Positions 12,379-22,201 of a stretch of DNA of 64,000 nt are shown piece after piece. The stretch's first letter is position 1. Every line of letters begins with the position of its first letter. The notes beneath the pieces were generated by a model, which was not told where the DNA came from, searched no databases, and saw nothing but the letters and a program-made list of their open reading frames with translations. Source of the stretch: Juglans regia (taxonomy: Eukaryota > Streptophyta > Magnoliopsida > Fagales > Juglandaceae). The position numbers and the translations under genes were made by a program. Where the stretch lies: assembly GCF_001411555.2 (NCBI RefSeq), contig NC_049903.1:31413083-31477082 (forward strand), written 5' to 3'.

Positions 12379-14813
12379 TAGTAGAATAAGTTGAAAATGG
12401 ATCAAATGAAACTAGAATTATTACACATGTATTAATAATTCAGTTCTTCTACATACAACCGGCGGTGGAAACCGCTGGGTAATCTTCTGACATGACTTTA
12501 TACTATGTCAGCGATATATTTGAAAAAAAAAAAGAGCTTTGGTTTCTATCCCATTTCTCTCACTAGTCACTCCAGATTAACCCAACACCAGAGTCTGGAC
12601 ACTATCCTCTCTCTCCCTCTCTCACTCTGTGCAATTTTCTTACTTTGCAAAAGCCATGTTTGAGTAATTCATATCGTCTTCCTATTCACCTTCAATCTAG
12701 GTTTCCATTAACAACTAGTCCTTATCCGTATTATCTTCTTCCTCCTCAATCTCATGATTAGCACCATTGGCGTAACTTCAAGACTTGGCAACCAAAAGCA
12801 CCGCGACCAACAACAAAAAAATCAAGAAGTGGTAGAAGCCCAAGAACAACCGCAACATCCACAAATTGCTAGATCTTCATCTATGCTCAAACCCATCAAT
12901 TTCTGCTCCTGCAGATAGATTCAGAACCCCGCAAACCATACGCACCACCATTCCAATGACAACCATTGAAGAAGAAGAAAAACCTGTCATTATTTTCTCT
13001 CTCTGAAAGAAAATGAATAAAAGATAAAATCTCAACACTTAAAAGAAAGAAACCAAAGGAATCGAGAAAGAAAGAGAGTAAAAATGGTTGAAGAGAGGGT
13101 CATGTGCCTGTGCCTGGGTTGCAAGTGAAGTATGGTGAGAGTGGAAGAGTGGGTGGACGCAAGTTTTTTTTTTTTTTAAATATTTTATCAAAAGATGTGT
13201 CGGTTGTGCAGCATTTACCTCGGGTGGTTGCAAGAAGCATTTTTCTTAATAATTCTATGATCTTCAATTTTGTACAGCTAGGACGACGTTCATTGGATGT
13301 CCTCGCGATCACGTGCCTGCCATGCATGCAGGCATGCATATCATGATCTTCAATTTTGGTGTTCGACTTTGCTGCATGCAATATATAATATAGTCATGAT
13401 GTATATATAAGTGTATTGCCAAATAATCAACATTGCAATCAGTTCATGTTAGAATCAATAACTGATGAAATTATGCATCAATCCATATTATAATTAATAC
13501 GTATGATGGTATTGGGGCTATGCAGCTCCGATCCTCGTACGTACGAAGGGCCAAACAAGTTAGTCCAGACGGTACTGATCAGCTTTCGGTTGCATGCATG
13601 CATGCAGGTGTCTCGACTCTCATACACAGAGTACTCTTCATTCAGAATCATGCATGTTCTACGTTGAAGTACTAGTTACGATGGACTTATGTGATCTGGA
13701 TTATTCAGTATCAGCAAGGGACGTACGTACGTACGTTTGCTGGACATCCGATCGAACAATCAGCTTCAGATCATATATCATTTTTCAGCTAAGACCAAAT
13801 TTTAACCGTGACGTGTACGTGTGGGGCCGGTCATGTACTATTAATTATTATGCGCTTACTAGACTTAAAAATAAAAATATTTTAATAACGAAATGAAATT
13901 TACCACTTAATTAAATTTAATATATAACATGATCGTATCATTAATTCTTCAGGGCAGTATTAATTAAGTTGTACTACTCCTCCAGTACCTTTGTAAGAAA
14001 TTCTGTCCTTGAAATTCAACAAGAACATGGAGATTTCTCAAGAATATTACCTAGCTCGAGAAACAAGTGCATGTTGATACTTGTTTCGTATGTTGTCGCA
14101 TGATGCCTAATCGACCTCATGCATGATTCTTCATGATACTTTGACTAGAGAGATTTTCTGGTAATTTCTTAGCTACCTCCTACATCCCATGGCCCAAAAG
14201 TTCTATAGGACTCTTTTCGTAAGTGATCCTTCCGAACTTGTAGTGGCTGACGGGTTTAAGTCGGGACTTCATGGACGTATATATAATCTCCTTATAGCAT
14301 AGACACGCGTGGAATACGTCATGATCATTTGGGATTGGTCCGGCCGGTGGTAATTAAAGCTATCTTATAAGCCATTATCCTACTTTTTTCCAATATTTCA
14401 AAAGGTCCTATGATTAATCTAAGACTAACTTTGTGGCTAGACTATTTCTCATACACTCATACAATATTAATAGCTATTACGTACTGTAGCATCCAAATCA
14501 TGATGTATACCTTATGATCAAGTTTTTTGTGGATGGAAGTACCGCCTAGAGTTGTTATATTGGGATGAAGTACTTGGAGATCAGCGGAATATATATGCTA
14601 GAACCTGAATAATCCAACGAACTTGCAAGAAGATTTAATTGACAAAGAAATAGACTGAAGATCATGGCTAAGAGTCACCAAAAGAATTATGCAGACATCA
14701 GGTGCAAAGATTTGAGGTTTACCATAGTGGACAAAATTTTCATTAGATTGAATACTAATTAATAGAGATAAATATTTTAACCACAAATTAAAGGATTATA
14801 CATGAAATGCAAC

Positions 14814-14918
14814 CACATAAATTAACGTGATTTTATGTGATTTGTAAGATTATAAAGTTATTTTTACTGTAAAGTAAATCATTTAACGGATCAAATAAAA
14901 TCACGTCAATTTATGAGA
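14814..14918. mobile_element. Short palindromic MITE-like element
   Basis: The two ends are inverted copies: the left arm has ACATAAATTAACGTGATTTT (14815-14834) and the right arm, read backwards from 14917, gives CATAAATTGACGTGATTTT. Arms are about 26 bp with a few mismatches. The middle contains AGATTATAAAGTTATTTTTACTG. A second copy with the same middle lies at 24955-25055. There is no coding capacity. The host superfamily is unknown because the target duplication is not clear. Confidence 0.6.
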
Positions 14919-15465
14919 TTATTTATATATATATATATATATATTTTTATAGATGTAACACTCTTAGTTATCATATATTGCAAATCTATTAAAGGAATAT
15001 AAGTTCAACTTTCTCTTAAAATCAACTTCAATCAACATAAGACGTATCCTTCAAATTTTGGATTGTTTGGTCTAATTTCCCATCTGTTTGAGGTGAGAAG
15101 CAGTACTGAAATTTAAGGGAGTGCCATTGAATTGATCTTGTTGTACACCCACCCTCCAGAATCTAGACGAAATTGGGGGATCATGACCAGCAGTTAAAAT
15201 TCGAGTACCATGGGAACATGTAATAATACACGTAGTGCTTGCGCTGATCAGCCCGATGACAAAAACAGTACTACCATCCCTGTCCGGCCTTCCAACGGCT
15301 ATAATATTTTCACTTCCCGCGCTCTCTCTCTCTCTCCCCTCTTTGACTCTGTTCACTCATACACATATAGATTATAGATACCTGGCCTGCACATTCCGTA
15401 CCACCAATATCCCAAGCTCCAGAGTCCTGCCCAACTTCTCTCTCTCTCTACTCTTCTCCGAGTCC

Positions 15466-15525
15466 ATGGTCACTCTCTCTCATCCTTTCCCAATTCCCAA
15501 AGCTCCTTTCGTGCTTGCTAGCTAG
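15466..15525 (+). other. Possible upstream ORF in the MIZ1-like 5' leader
   Basis: ATG at 15466 opens a 19-codon ORF (MVTLSHPFPIPKAPFVLAS) ending in TAG at 15523-15525, 107 bases before the main ATG at 15633. It follows a long CT-rich tract that could be the transcription start region. If the mRNA starts upstream of 15466, this ORF could lower or regulate translation of the main protein. No transcript evidence is available here. Confidence 0.35.
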
Positions 15526-15632
15526 CTAGCTACCTACCTCGGGTCCTCGCTCGCTCTCTTTTAATTAATTTCCATCAAGAAGATCATTGATTAAATCGCA
15601 CCTACTTCCATCGTCAACCTCCCACCGTAAGT

Positions 15633-16397
15633 ATGGGCAAGTTCGACGCCCTCCGTCGATTACTCCCTTCTTGCTTCTTCCCCACCTCACAAACCAACGC
15701 CGCCACCGCCACAACCACCACCAAGAAACGCCTCAGCACCTCGCTCCGGGAAGATCTACCCGACTACACTGAACAAGATAGTCACAAGAATCAAGACCGA
15801 GACTCCCAGGCATCCTCCACCTCCAATGATAGCGTTCCTGCTTCCATCACCTCCAGTACTACCCCTCTTGCCCAGCCTCGCCCTTCCAGATCGATGGTGG
15901 TCGGCACCATTTTCGGGCCCCGCCGCGGCCACGTCTGGTTTTGTGTCCAACAAGATCGCCTCTCCTCCAGACCAACCGTCCTCCTCGAGCTTTCCATCTT
16001 GACCAATCAGCTCGTCAAAGAAATGCGAGGCGGGCTCGTTCGTATCGCCCTCGAGTGCGACAAGTCCGAGCTAGGGTCGTGCCCGCTCCGCTCGGTTCCC
16101 GTCTGGACCATGCACTGCAACGGCCTCAAGCTCGGGTTCGCGGCCAAGAGAAAGGCAAGCGAGCGGGTCAGATCGATGCTGAAGACCATGCAATCCACGA
16201 CGGTGGGAGCAGGAGTCATACCGGCAGGGTTCGGGTCTTCGGGGTCGGAGGAGATAATTTACATGAGGGCTAATTATGAGCATGTGGTGGGGAACTCGGA
16301 CTCGGAGTCGTTCCACCTCATAAACCTGGACGAGTGCAGTACTGGTCAAGAATTCAGCGTGTTCTTGCTTAGGTCCAGGAATGGGAAATTCCTTTGA
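15633..16397 (+). CDS. MIZ1-like protein (MIZU-KUSSEI 1 / DUF617 family)
   Basis: A single-exon gene of 254 residues, as usual for this family. Residues 1-85 are low-complexity and rich in Ser, Thr, Pro and Asn. From about residue 88 the DUF617 domain follows: VVGTIFGPRRGHVWFCVQ, VLLELSILTNQLVKEMRGGL, VRIALECDK, VPVWTMHCNGLKLGFAAKR, a GAGVIPAGFG turn, then EEIIYMRANYEHVVGNSDSE, FHLINLDE and the terminal SVFLLRSRNGKFL. The founding member, Arabidopsis MIZ1, is needed for root hydrotropism and is associated with the ER. Other members are less studied, so the role of this paralogue is inferred only. The ATG sits in a good plant context with no in-frame upstream ATG. A GC-rich coding region stands out from AT-rich flanks. 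Confidence 0.93.
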   Translation: MGKFDALRRLLPSCFFPTSQTNAATATTTTKKRLSTSLREDLPDYTEQDSHKNQDRDSQASSTSNDSVPASITSSTTPLAQPRPSRSMVVGTIFGPRRGHVWFCVQQDRLSSRPTVLLELSILTNQLVKEMRGGLVRIALECDKSELGSCPLRSVPVWTMHCNGLKLGFAAKRKASERVRSMLKTMQSTTVGAGVIPAGFGSSGSEEIIYMRANYEHVVGNSDSESFHLINLDECSTGQEFSVFLLRSRNGKFL

Positions 16398-17540
16398 ATG
16401 GAGAAAGAGGTATTTTCAGTACACAAAACTGGTTATTTACGTTGTGGTAGGCATCGTATGTTCATCTTGGGAATAGAAAATTAGGGTTTTCAGTTTTGGG
16501 TAACCCTTGCAATCAAGGTGCTTGAAAATTTTTTGTTTTCTTGCACCTGAATCTGACGTTTTGGATTCATTGTTATTGGATTTTCTTTTAGGAAGAGCTG
16601 GGAATCAAGGATCACTAGTTATGTTAAGAAGATGATGAGTTTTCTCGGGTTAAGTCCAAAGGAATATTGGTCTTTTGCAGACCATGAAATCGCATTCGTG
16701 TAACGTGTCATGCTTGATTAAACAGATAGATAGCTGGAATATTGGATGGAAATCTTTGAAATTCTATCCAATTCAATTCCGCTCTTTCACCTTTTTTCTT
16801 TTTTAATATAGATTGTAGATAGATATTTTAACTAACTTTTACTATGATCATTGATTACAGAGAAATTTTTATGATTTTTTTTAAAGATTTTATCCACCAA
16901 CAATATAATTAGAAAATGTTTACACATCATTCTATACTACAAATCATACATAATTTTTTATTTTATTTTTATTTTTTATTTATTAAATATATGATATATG
17001 GATGTTGAATAGAAGAAATTAATTAATTTAAAAAGAATCTGGCTGTCTTTTATATATTAATAATGTTAGATATAAATTTTAAATAGATAAATTGTGAATA
17101 GATTTTTTGTAAAAAAATAATTCTCACTTAAAAAATCAAAACTTATTTATTTAAAAATTATACAAATCATTTCTTTTATATATATATATATATATATATA
17201 TGTAGGAGATCAGGTGGGTCTTTCCTACCTTGTAGCTGATTCTAAGGTTGGGCTACCATTAGCTTAGAAATAAATTGATACCTGGTTTGGCCCTCATTTT
17301 GATGTTTGGGCTCTAACGTAGTGGGGACTTGTATTAAAGAAATATCCACCTTCAGAAAGGGATTACCTTGACGGTTAGCCCAACCTTTTGGACGTGGAGG
17401 ACCTTAATTTGTTACATAAACAGAGCAAAAAGGGAAAACAAAAAACCAAATCCAAATATCTCAATTACTAATTATTAAATGAAATACAATCAGTTGCGTT
17501 TTTCTCTCCGTTTCATTTTAACTATTGCATCCTTCTATAG
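16398..17540. other. 3' flank of the MIZ1-like gene and AT-rich spacer
   Basis: The first 250-400 bases probably hold the 3' UTR. The remainder is very AT-rich, with a (TA)n run at about 17177-17202. No coding or RNA gene signal was seen. The left end of the neighbouring CACTA element should lie near the end of this stretch, but no CACTA terminus could be found. Confidence 0.6.
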
Positions 17541-17604
17541 CTCTTCATCATCAGACAAAAAATTATTTTCTGTGACGAAAACCGTCATTGAAGGTAGCTG
17601 AGAA

Positions 17605-17745
17605 ATTACATTACGTTCAAATGTATACATATTCACGTTAGAACGTTCCCCAGACATTCGAACGTGGGGTTTATTTACATGTGAACGTAAAAAATTTTGG
17701 CGCCAACGTTCGAACATTATTGATTCTCACATGCGAACGTTAATT
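17605..17745. repeat. CACTA left sub-terminal motif array
   Basis: About six copies of a motif of the form AC(A/G)T(T/G)YGAACGT in either orientation, for example ACATTCGAACGT and ACATGCGAACGTT. In En/Spm elements, sub-terminal repeats like this are the binding sites of the TNPA protein. Here the motif differs in sequence from the maize one. The role is inferred from position and density. Confidence 0.65.
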
Positions 17746-17893
17746 GATTTAATATTAAAGTTGGATATTTCAAATTAAAAAAACTGAGAATTGAAATGTA
17801 GTAATTTAATATTAAAGTTGTATAAGCTAACATTAGAAAAGATTGAGAATTAAAATTCAAAAAAGTAGATATATTAAATAATAATATTGTTCA

Positions 17894-19115
17894 TTACATA
17901 TGATAAAAATAAAGTACAAAATACTCAAACATGTTGGTTACATATTTATTAAAATTGTTACTCAATGCGTTGACCTTTGTGTTTAGGATATCTATTCGAT
18001 GGAGAACATCTGCGATAAAATCTCCAACACTCTGTTCTACTGACTCAATCTTTCGGTCGATATGCGTAGTAGAAAAATTCTAAACATAAGCCCCACACCC
18101 TGCACACCCACTTAAAATCACATGTTTTTAAGTGGGTGTGCAGGGTGTGAGGCTTCTGTGTAGCACAACTCTGCGTAGTAATATCTAAGACTATCGCATC
18201 AACCCAAGTAGGCCGCGCATCTCCCATAGATGTACTCGTCGGCGATTGATTAGTACTCCCAACACCGGGCTTGGACTAGATCAATGGAACAAGATCTAGT
18301 ACAGGGCCAAGTTGACGACAAGCATGCCCATTTCCCTGTCCAATGCTTCAATGGTGTGTGGTTATGTCGATCGGGGCTCATCTGGTCTATTCTCCACTCC
18401 TCTACCATGGGTTGCACACTACAGGCCAGTAATAGCGTGGTAATGAGGGCTCCATATGGGAGGTTTTCAGTGGGGACGATGCTCGCCTTATAACGGATCC
18501 TCTAAAAAATGCGAAGTGGCAAGTCGATGGGATCTCCATGTGCCACTTGTATAAGGAATTGTGCGCGTTTTCGCTAAATGTGGCCTTATGTCCCACAGGA
18601 TCCACATTTGTTGCAACAATAAGATGTAACACGAAGAAAAAAAGGGATGAGCTGTACCTGGTTGAAGGAGTTCTTCTTATCGATCTGGTCTTGGTCAGTC
18701 CCAGTGAGGATGTAGAAATCCTCATCTCCGTTGTCATCCTCCTCATTAGTATCTCCAGCCTCCGACCAGTCAACTAGGCCAGTAGATGATGCAGAAGTGC
18801 CTACATTTGCATCTACTCAGGATCAATCCATAGGCTGAGCATCTCCTGTACTCGATATTTTAGCTACGCGACCGATCCCCAAAAGCTCGGCGATGACATC
18901 CACCGAGACCTCGAACTGAACACAGTGTACTGTCACGGTGTGAGAGGATGCATCCTTAGGCATATAGCACATCTGCATATAAAACTCTTAAACCATTGAG
19001 GGGTATAAGTGCAGATACTCATCCAACCTCTCGTAACGAATACTTCTTGAACGCTCTTCTGCTCCCATATGAGTTCGTGAAAGTGGTTGATCATGACTTC
19101 TCGTTCAGACATCAC
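17894..19115 (-). pseudogene. Antisense putative plant transposon protein (Transposase_32-like), broken
   Basis: Read on the minus strand from about 19115. The N-terminal part gives MINHFHELIWEQKSVQEVFV, then TRGWMSICTYTPQWFKSFI. A VTVHCVQFEVSVDVIAELLG segment follows (around 18870-18930), an acidic linker, then NVDPVGHKATFSENAHNSLY (about 18560-18620), PYGALITTLLLACSVQPMVE (about 18400-18460) and a C-terminal helix-rich tail ending at the TAA at 17894-17896. The order (Trp-x-x-L start, V-x-V-x-G-V-x-F-D-like block, a block resembling N-x-x-P-x-x-H, then PYGALIT) matches my memory of the family Pfam calls putative plant transposon protein. Its biochemical role is unknown. Stops, frameshifts and the MITE at 18072-18171 break it. 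It lies inside the motif arrays of the CACTA element in opposite orientation to the transposase genes. Confidence 0.6.
18072..18171. mobile_element. 100-bp palindromic MITE with 9-bp target duplication
   Basis: It is flanked by perfect 9-bp direct repeats, TGCGTAGTA (18063-18071 and 18172-18180). The core is a near-perfect inverted repeat: 18089-18117 pairs with 18126-18154 (29 bp, one mismatch) around an 8-base loop, and pairing continues weakly to the element ends. A 9-bp duplication is typical of Mutator-like elements. If the element and one duplicate are ignored, the antisense transposon-protein reading frame continues from DAIVLDITT into HIDRKIESVEQSV and on for over 50 codons, which shows that it is a secondary insertion. 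Confidence 0.8.
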
Positions 19116-19269
19116 TATTTGAGCCCCGATTCGAGACGTGCTCTCTCTTGTTCCTTACCTCCCCCTTTTCCTAGTGGTTAGAAATGAGTCATATTTTGAA
19201 AGAAATAAAAAAAATTGAGCAATATTAATATTATGAAGCCTATTATGTATTCTAATCTAAATTATTTTT

Positions 19270-21010
19270 GGTATACGTTCGAACGCAAAATTCAACGTTC
19301 GGAGGATAAGCTTATATGTGTGAACGTTTTGATTATTACGTTTGCACGTTAGATTATCTAGTATAAGCACTCGAACGTAATATGATAAATGTTTGAACGT
19401 GACGGCTCAAATACATGTTGGAACGTATAAAGCATATCACGTTCGCACGTGAGGAAGCTGTTGAACGTATTTAATAATACATGCGAACATATATAACTAT
19501 TAGTTCGAACGTATATTTGGTTTATGGCAACTGAAAGGTTTTATATTCGTACGAATCACAAATAATGTTCGTACGTAATATTAACGTTCGCACATATGTG
19601 CCGCTCAAGAATATGAACGATCATACATGCAAAAATTACAAATGTACGTTCGTATGTACAATTTAAATTCGCATGCATACTAAATACATTCGCATATTAT
19701 ATGATTAACGCGCGAATGTGTATGTATAACATTCGAACGTTACGATACAGAAATGGGTGAGTCGACTCAGTCATTCTCGTACACGTCAAACATAATGAAA
19801 TTGACCAAATGTTACCGTAGAAAAGAAGTATAAATTTTAAGAAAGCTTTCTACAGTGGCCATTTAGCCATTGGTAATCCATGGTGGCCGAAAAATGAAGA
19901 TGAAGATCCGGCCACTAATGGGTTTCGAGAATCACCGAAACCTCCATTAAACATCCAAAAAAATGTACCCAAAGGTTAAAGAAGGATGTCTACCTCTTTT
20001 GTGATAGTTGTGATGGAGTTTGATGGCGGTATGCAATGGAGGCTACAGATTGAGTTTTGAGGAAAATGTGAGTTGTGTCGTTTTGCGTTTGGACTTGAGC
20101 TTTTATACACTTAATGTTTGACCGTTTAATAGTTAACGTGCAAACTTCAATTGATGAGAGAAAAAGACATCTGAATGTTTCAATTATAATGTCCGAACGT
20201 TTAATTACTTAATTTTCATTACATGCAAACGTTATGTTGGTACGTGCGAACGCTTTTACTCAATGGCAGATACATGCAGATGTTATGTTAGTACATTCAA
20301 ACGTCTCAAGAATAAATTTTTTATAATTCATACTAAATAATATATTATATATACACTATACTTATGCTCTATGCACTAGTATATATACTATATATTAGTC
20401 TAATGTTGTTAATTAGTTTAATAAAATGTAATTAACAACTAATTTTGTTGTCTAGCATATTAATGTTATGTACTAACATAATATACAAATCACTATGTGG
20501 TTATATAAACCACTATTGTTTAAAAAATATATAAATATGTAAATTACATTCGAACAATACAAATCTATGTTCAAACGTTTTGTATTGACGTGAGAATATG
20601 TATTTACACGTGCGAACGTTTTGAAAAATTTGGCAGTATCTTTTCCTTCATTATTTGTAAGAGAAATTGATGATATTTATGTTAGAATGTGTATACTTAA
20701 CGTTCTAACATAGATGCATATACGTGCGAACGTAACGACTAGATATGCAAATGTGAATGGAAAAATGACGGGATCTTTCCCACATGAATTAGGGGTTATA
20801 CACTTGTGAAATCATCAACAAAACGTGCGAATGTTTTGAATTATACATTCGAACTTAATCCGCATGATCTGTGCTTGTTTTGAGATTATTAATGTAATGT
20901 TCACACATGAACTATTGTATATTCGAACGTTTGGGAGTGTTAAAAATTAGGTAGTTATTTCAGCGAAAACCAAAATTTCACATAACGTGCGAACGTATAT
21001 ATGACGTTCG
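19270..21010. repeat. Large internal array of the palindromic TTCGAA/ACGT motif
   Basis: Roughly 30 or more degenerate copies of a 10-12-bp palindrome (for example TACGTTCGAACGC, CACGTTCGCACGTG, CGTGCGAACGTT) are scattered at intervals of about 20-60 bases in two clusters, 19270-19760 and 20110-21010. The stretch between them (about 19760-20100) has few copies. It is the same motif as in the left and right sub-terminal arrays of this CACTA element. It is followed by a short block with two copies of TGTCGCTACAATAG-like sequence (21047-21060 and 21117-21132). Probably this is the elongated 5' sub-terminal region upstream of the transposase transcript. Confidence 0.7.
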
Positions 21011-21223
21011 AACTGACCTGATATTTGATGCGGCGACTTTTGATTTAACTTGTCGCTACAATAGCTCGAGGACGCCTTCAATATGTTGTCGTTTGAGTAC
21101 GGAAGACCCAGCGACCATAGTCGCTACAATAGGTCCAAAAATTTTGAAAAAAAATAATGTCGCCCCAGACAAGTCTAGGGCGTTTAATCCATGCCTTCCT
21201 CACTTGGAGAACTTTACTTCATT

Positions 21224-21362
21224 GAAACAGAGATAGAGTGAGAGTGAGAGAAAGCGTTAGAGAGAGAGAGAGAGAAGAGCGTTAGAGAGAGGGAGAGAGT
21301 GAGAGAGAGTTAGAGTGAGAGAGAGCGTTAGAGAGAGTGAGAGAGAAAGAGTTAGAGAGAAA
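21224..21362. repeat. GAGA-rich minisatellite
   Basis: Imperfect repeats built of GAGAGA and GCGTTAGAGAGAG units. It lies between the motif array and the transposase coding remnants, where the 5' UTR of the transposase transcript would be expected. Confidence 0.7.
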
Positions 21363-21654
21363 AGAATTTAATATTGTGAGGTTAATATTATAATTTTTTA
21401 TTTATTTTGAATAATGTTGTGATTTTTCTATATATTATTTAATTTGTACTAACTAGTATTGTGTTTTTGTTTGAATGATTATTTCTTGGAGATTTTTGAA
21501 ACTTGACATTTGTTGGGGATTAATATTGTGAGGGAATTGATAGGTATATTTCTACATTTTGTTGTGAATATGTTGGATATTATGCAAATTATATGTAAAT
21601 AACTTAAATATATATAAAGTACAATATACATATAATAACTATAATTAATAATAC

Positions 21655-22016
21655 TGCATCTAAATGGTATGAAGATGATCCATTCGTATTGACTTGTCAA
21701 GCTACCCAACTCTATTATTTAATTGATTCAATGAATAGCGTTAATGAAGATAGTGGAGAGATAACTTGGCGAGTCGTACAAAAATTTGTCTCTCGAAATA
21801 TATGAAGCAGGAACAAGTGCAGATTACAAGAATTGTGGAGATGAAGATAACACTTCAATTGTAGAGGCCTACCAGGAAGATGGATATGGTATTAACTTGT
21901 TTGTTGACCTCAGTGCACTCGAGTTGCTTCCTTTATGTAGAGATGACGTCCCATCAGTCCATCTCAACTTGTCCGTATTAAATAATCATTCAATTCAAGT
22001 AAGTAAGGAATAAGAA
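21655..22016 (+). pseudogene. C-terminal remnant of CACTA TNP2-like transposase
   Basis: The reading WYEDDPFVLTCQATQLYYLI, then EITWRVVQKFVSRN, a shift of frame near 21798, then IYEAG...CGDEDNTSIVEAYQEDGYGINL, with a stop at about 22013. The motif D-P-F-x-L-x-x-Q-A-x-Q-x-x-Y followed by W-x-V-V-x-K is the recognisable tail of the TNP2/TNPD transposases of plant CACTA elements. The catalytic Transposase_21 region that should precede it is absent, so the element cannot transpose on its own. A GAA/GAAGAC acidic repeat (about 22014-22075) follows. Confidence 0.65.
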
Positions 22017-22201
22017 GAAGAAGAAGAAGAAGAAGAAGACGAATCAGAATATGGGGAGGAAGTGGATAGGGAGGACTAAGATGAAGACGAAGATGAATAT
22101 TAAAAGTACTAAATATTTTATTCATATAGGTGACTATAGAATATTATGCTTCATAATTTCTTCTTATTAATTTTCTTTGATATAATTAATCATTTTCAAG
22201 G

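Larger units (their letters stand above)
10822..15465. other. Long intergenic region without recognisable genes
   Basis: AT-rich DNA with many short ORFs, none of which resembles a known protein. It contains an AT microsatellite (about 12347-12376), a GA run at about 12067-12083, a CT-rich stretch at about 12605-12630, GCATGCATGC and CGTACGTACGTA runs near 13320, 13590 and 13722, and the palindromic MITE at 14814-14918. The segment just before the MIZ1-like gene (about 15300-15460) is pyrimidine-rich (CTCTCTCT), as in plant core promoters. Confidence 0.6.

Noticed and set aside
13100..13400. Overlapping ORFs of 80-93 codons on both strands
   Set aside because: Low-complexity, no domain, no splice or promoter context, and they overlap each other.
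15941..16273. 110-codon alternative frame inside the MIZ1-like gene
   Set aside because: Rich in Arg and Pro from reading GC-rich codons out of frame. The DUF617 motifs are all in the other frame.
18045..18227. 60-codon minus-strand ORF ending inside the 100-bp palindrome
   Set aside because: It is an artefact of the MITE insertion. The genuine frame continues beyond the insertion site.
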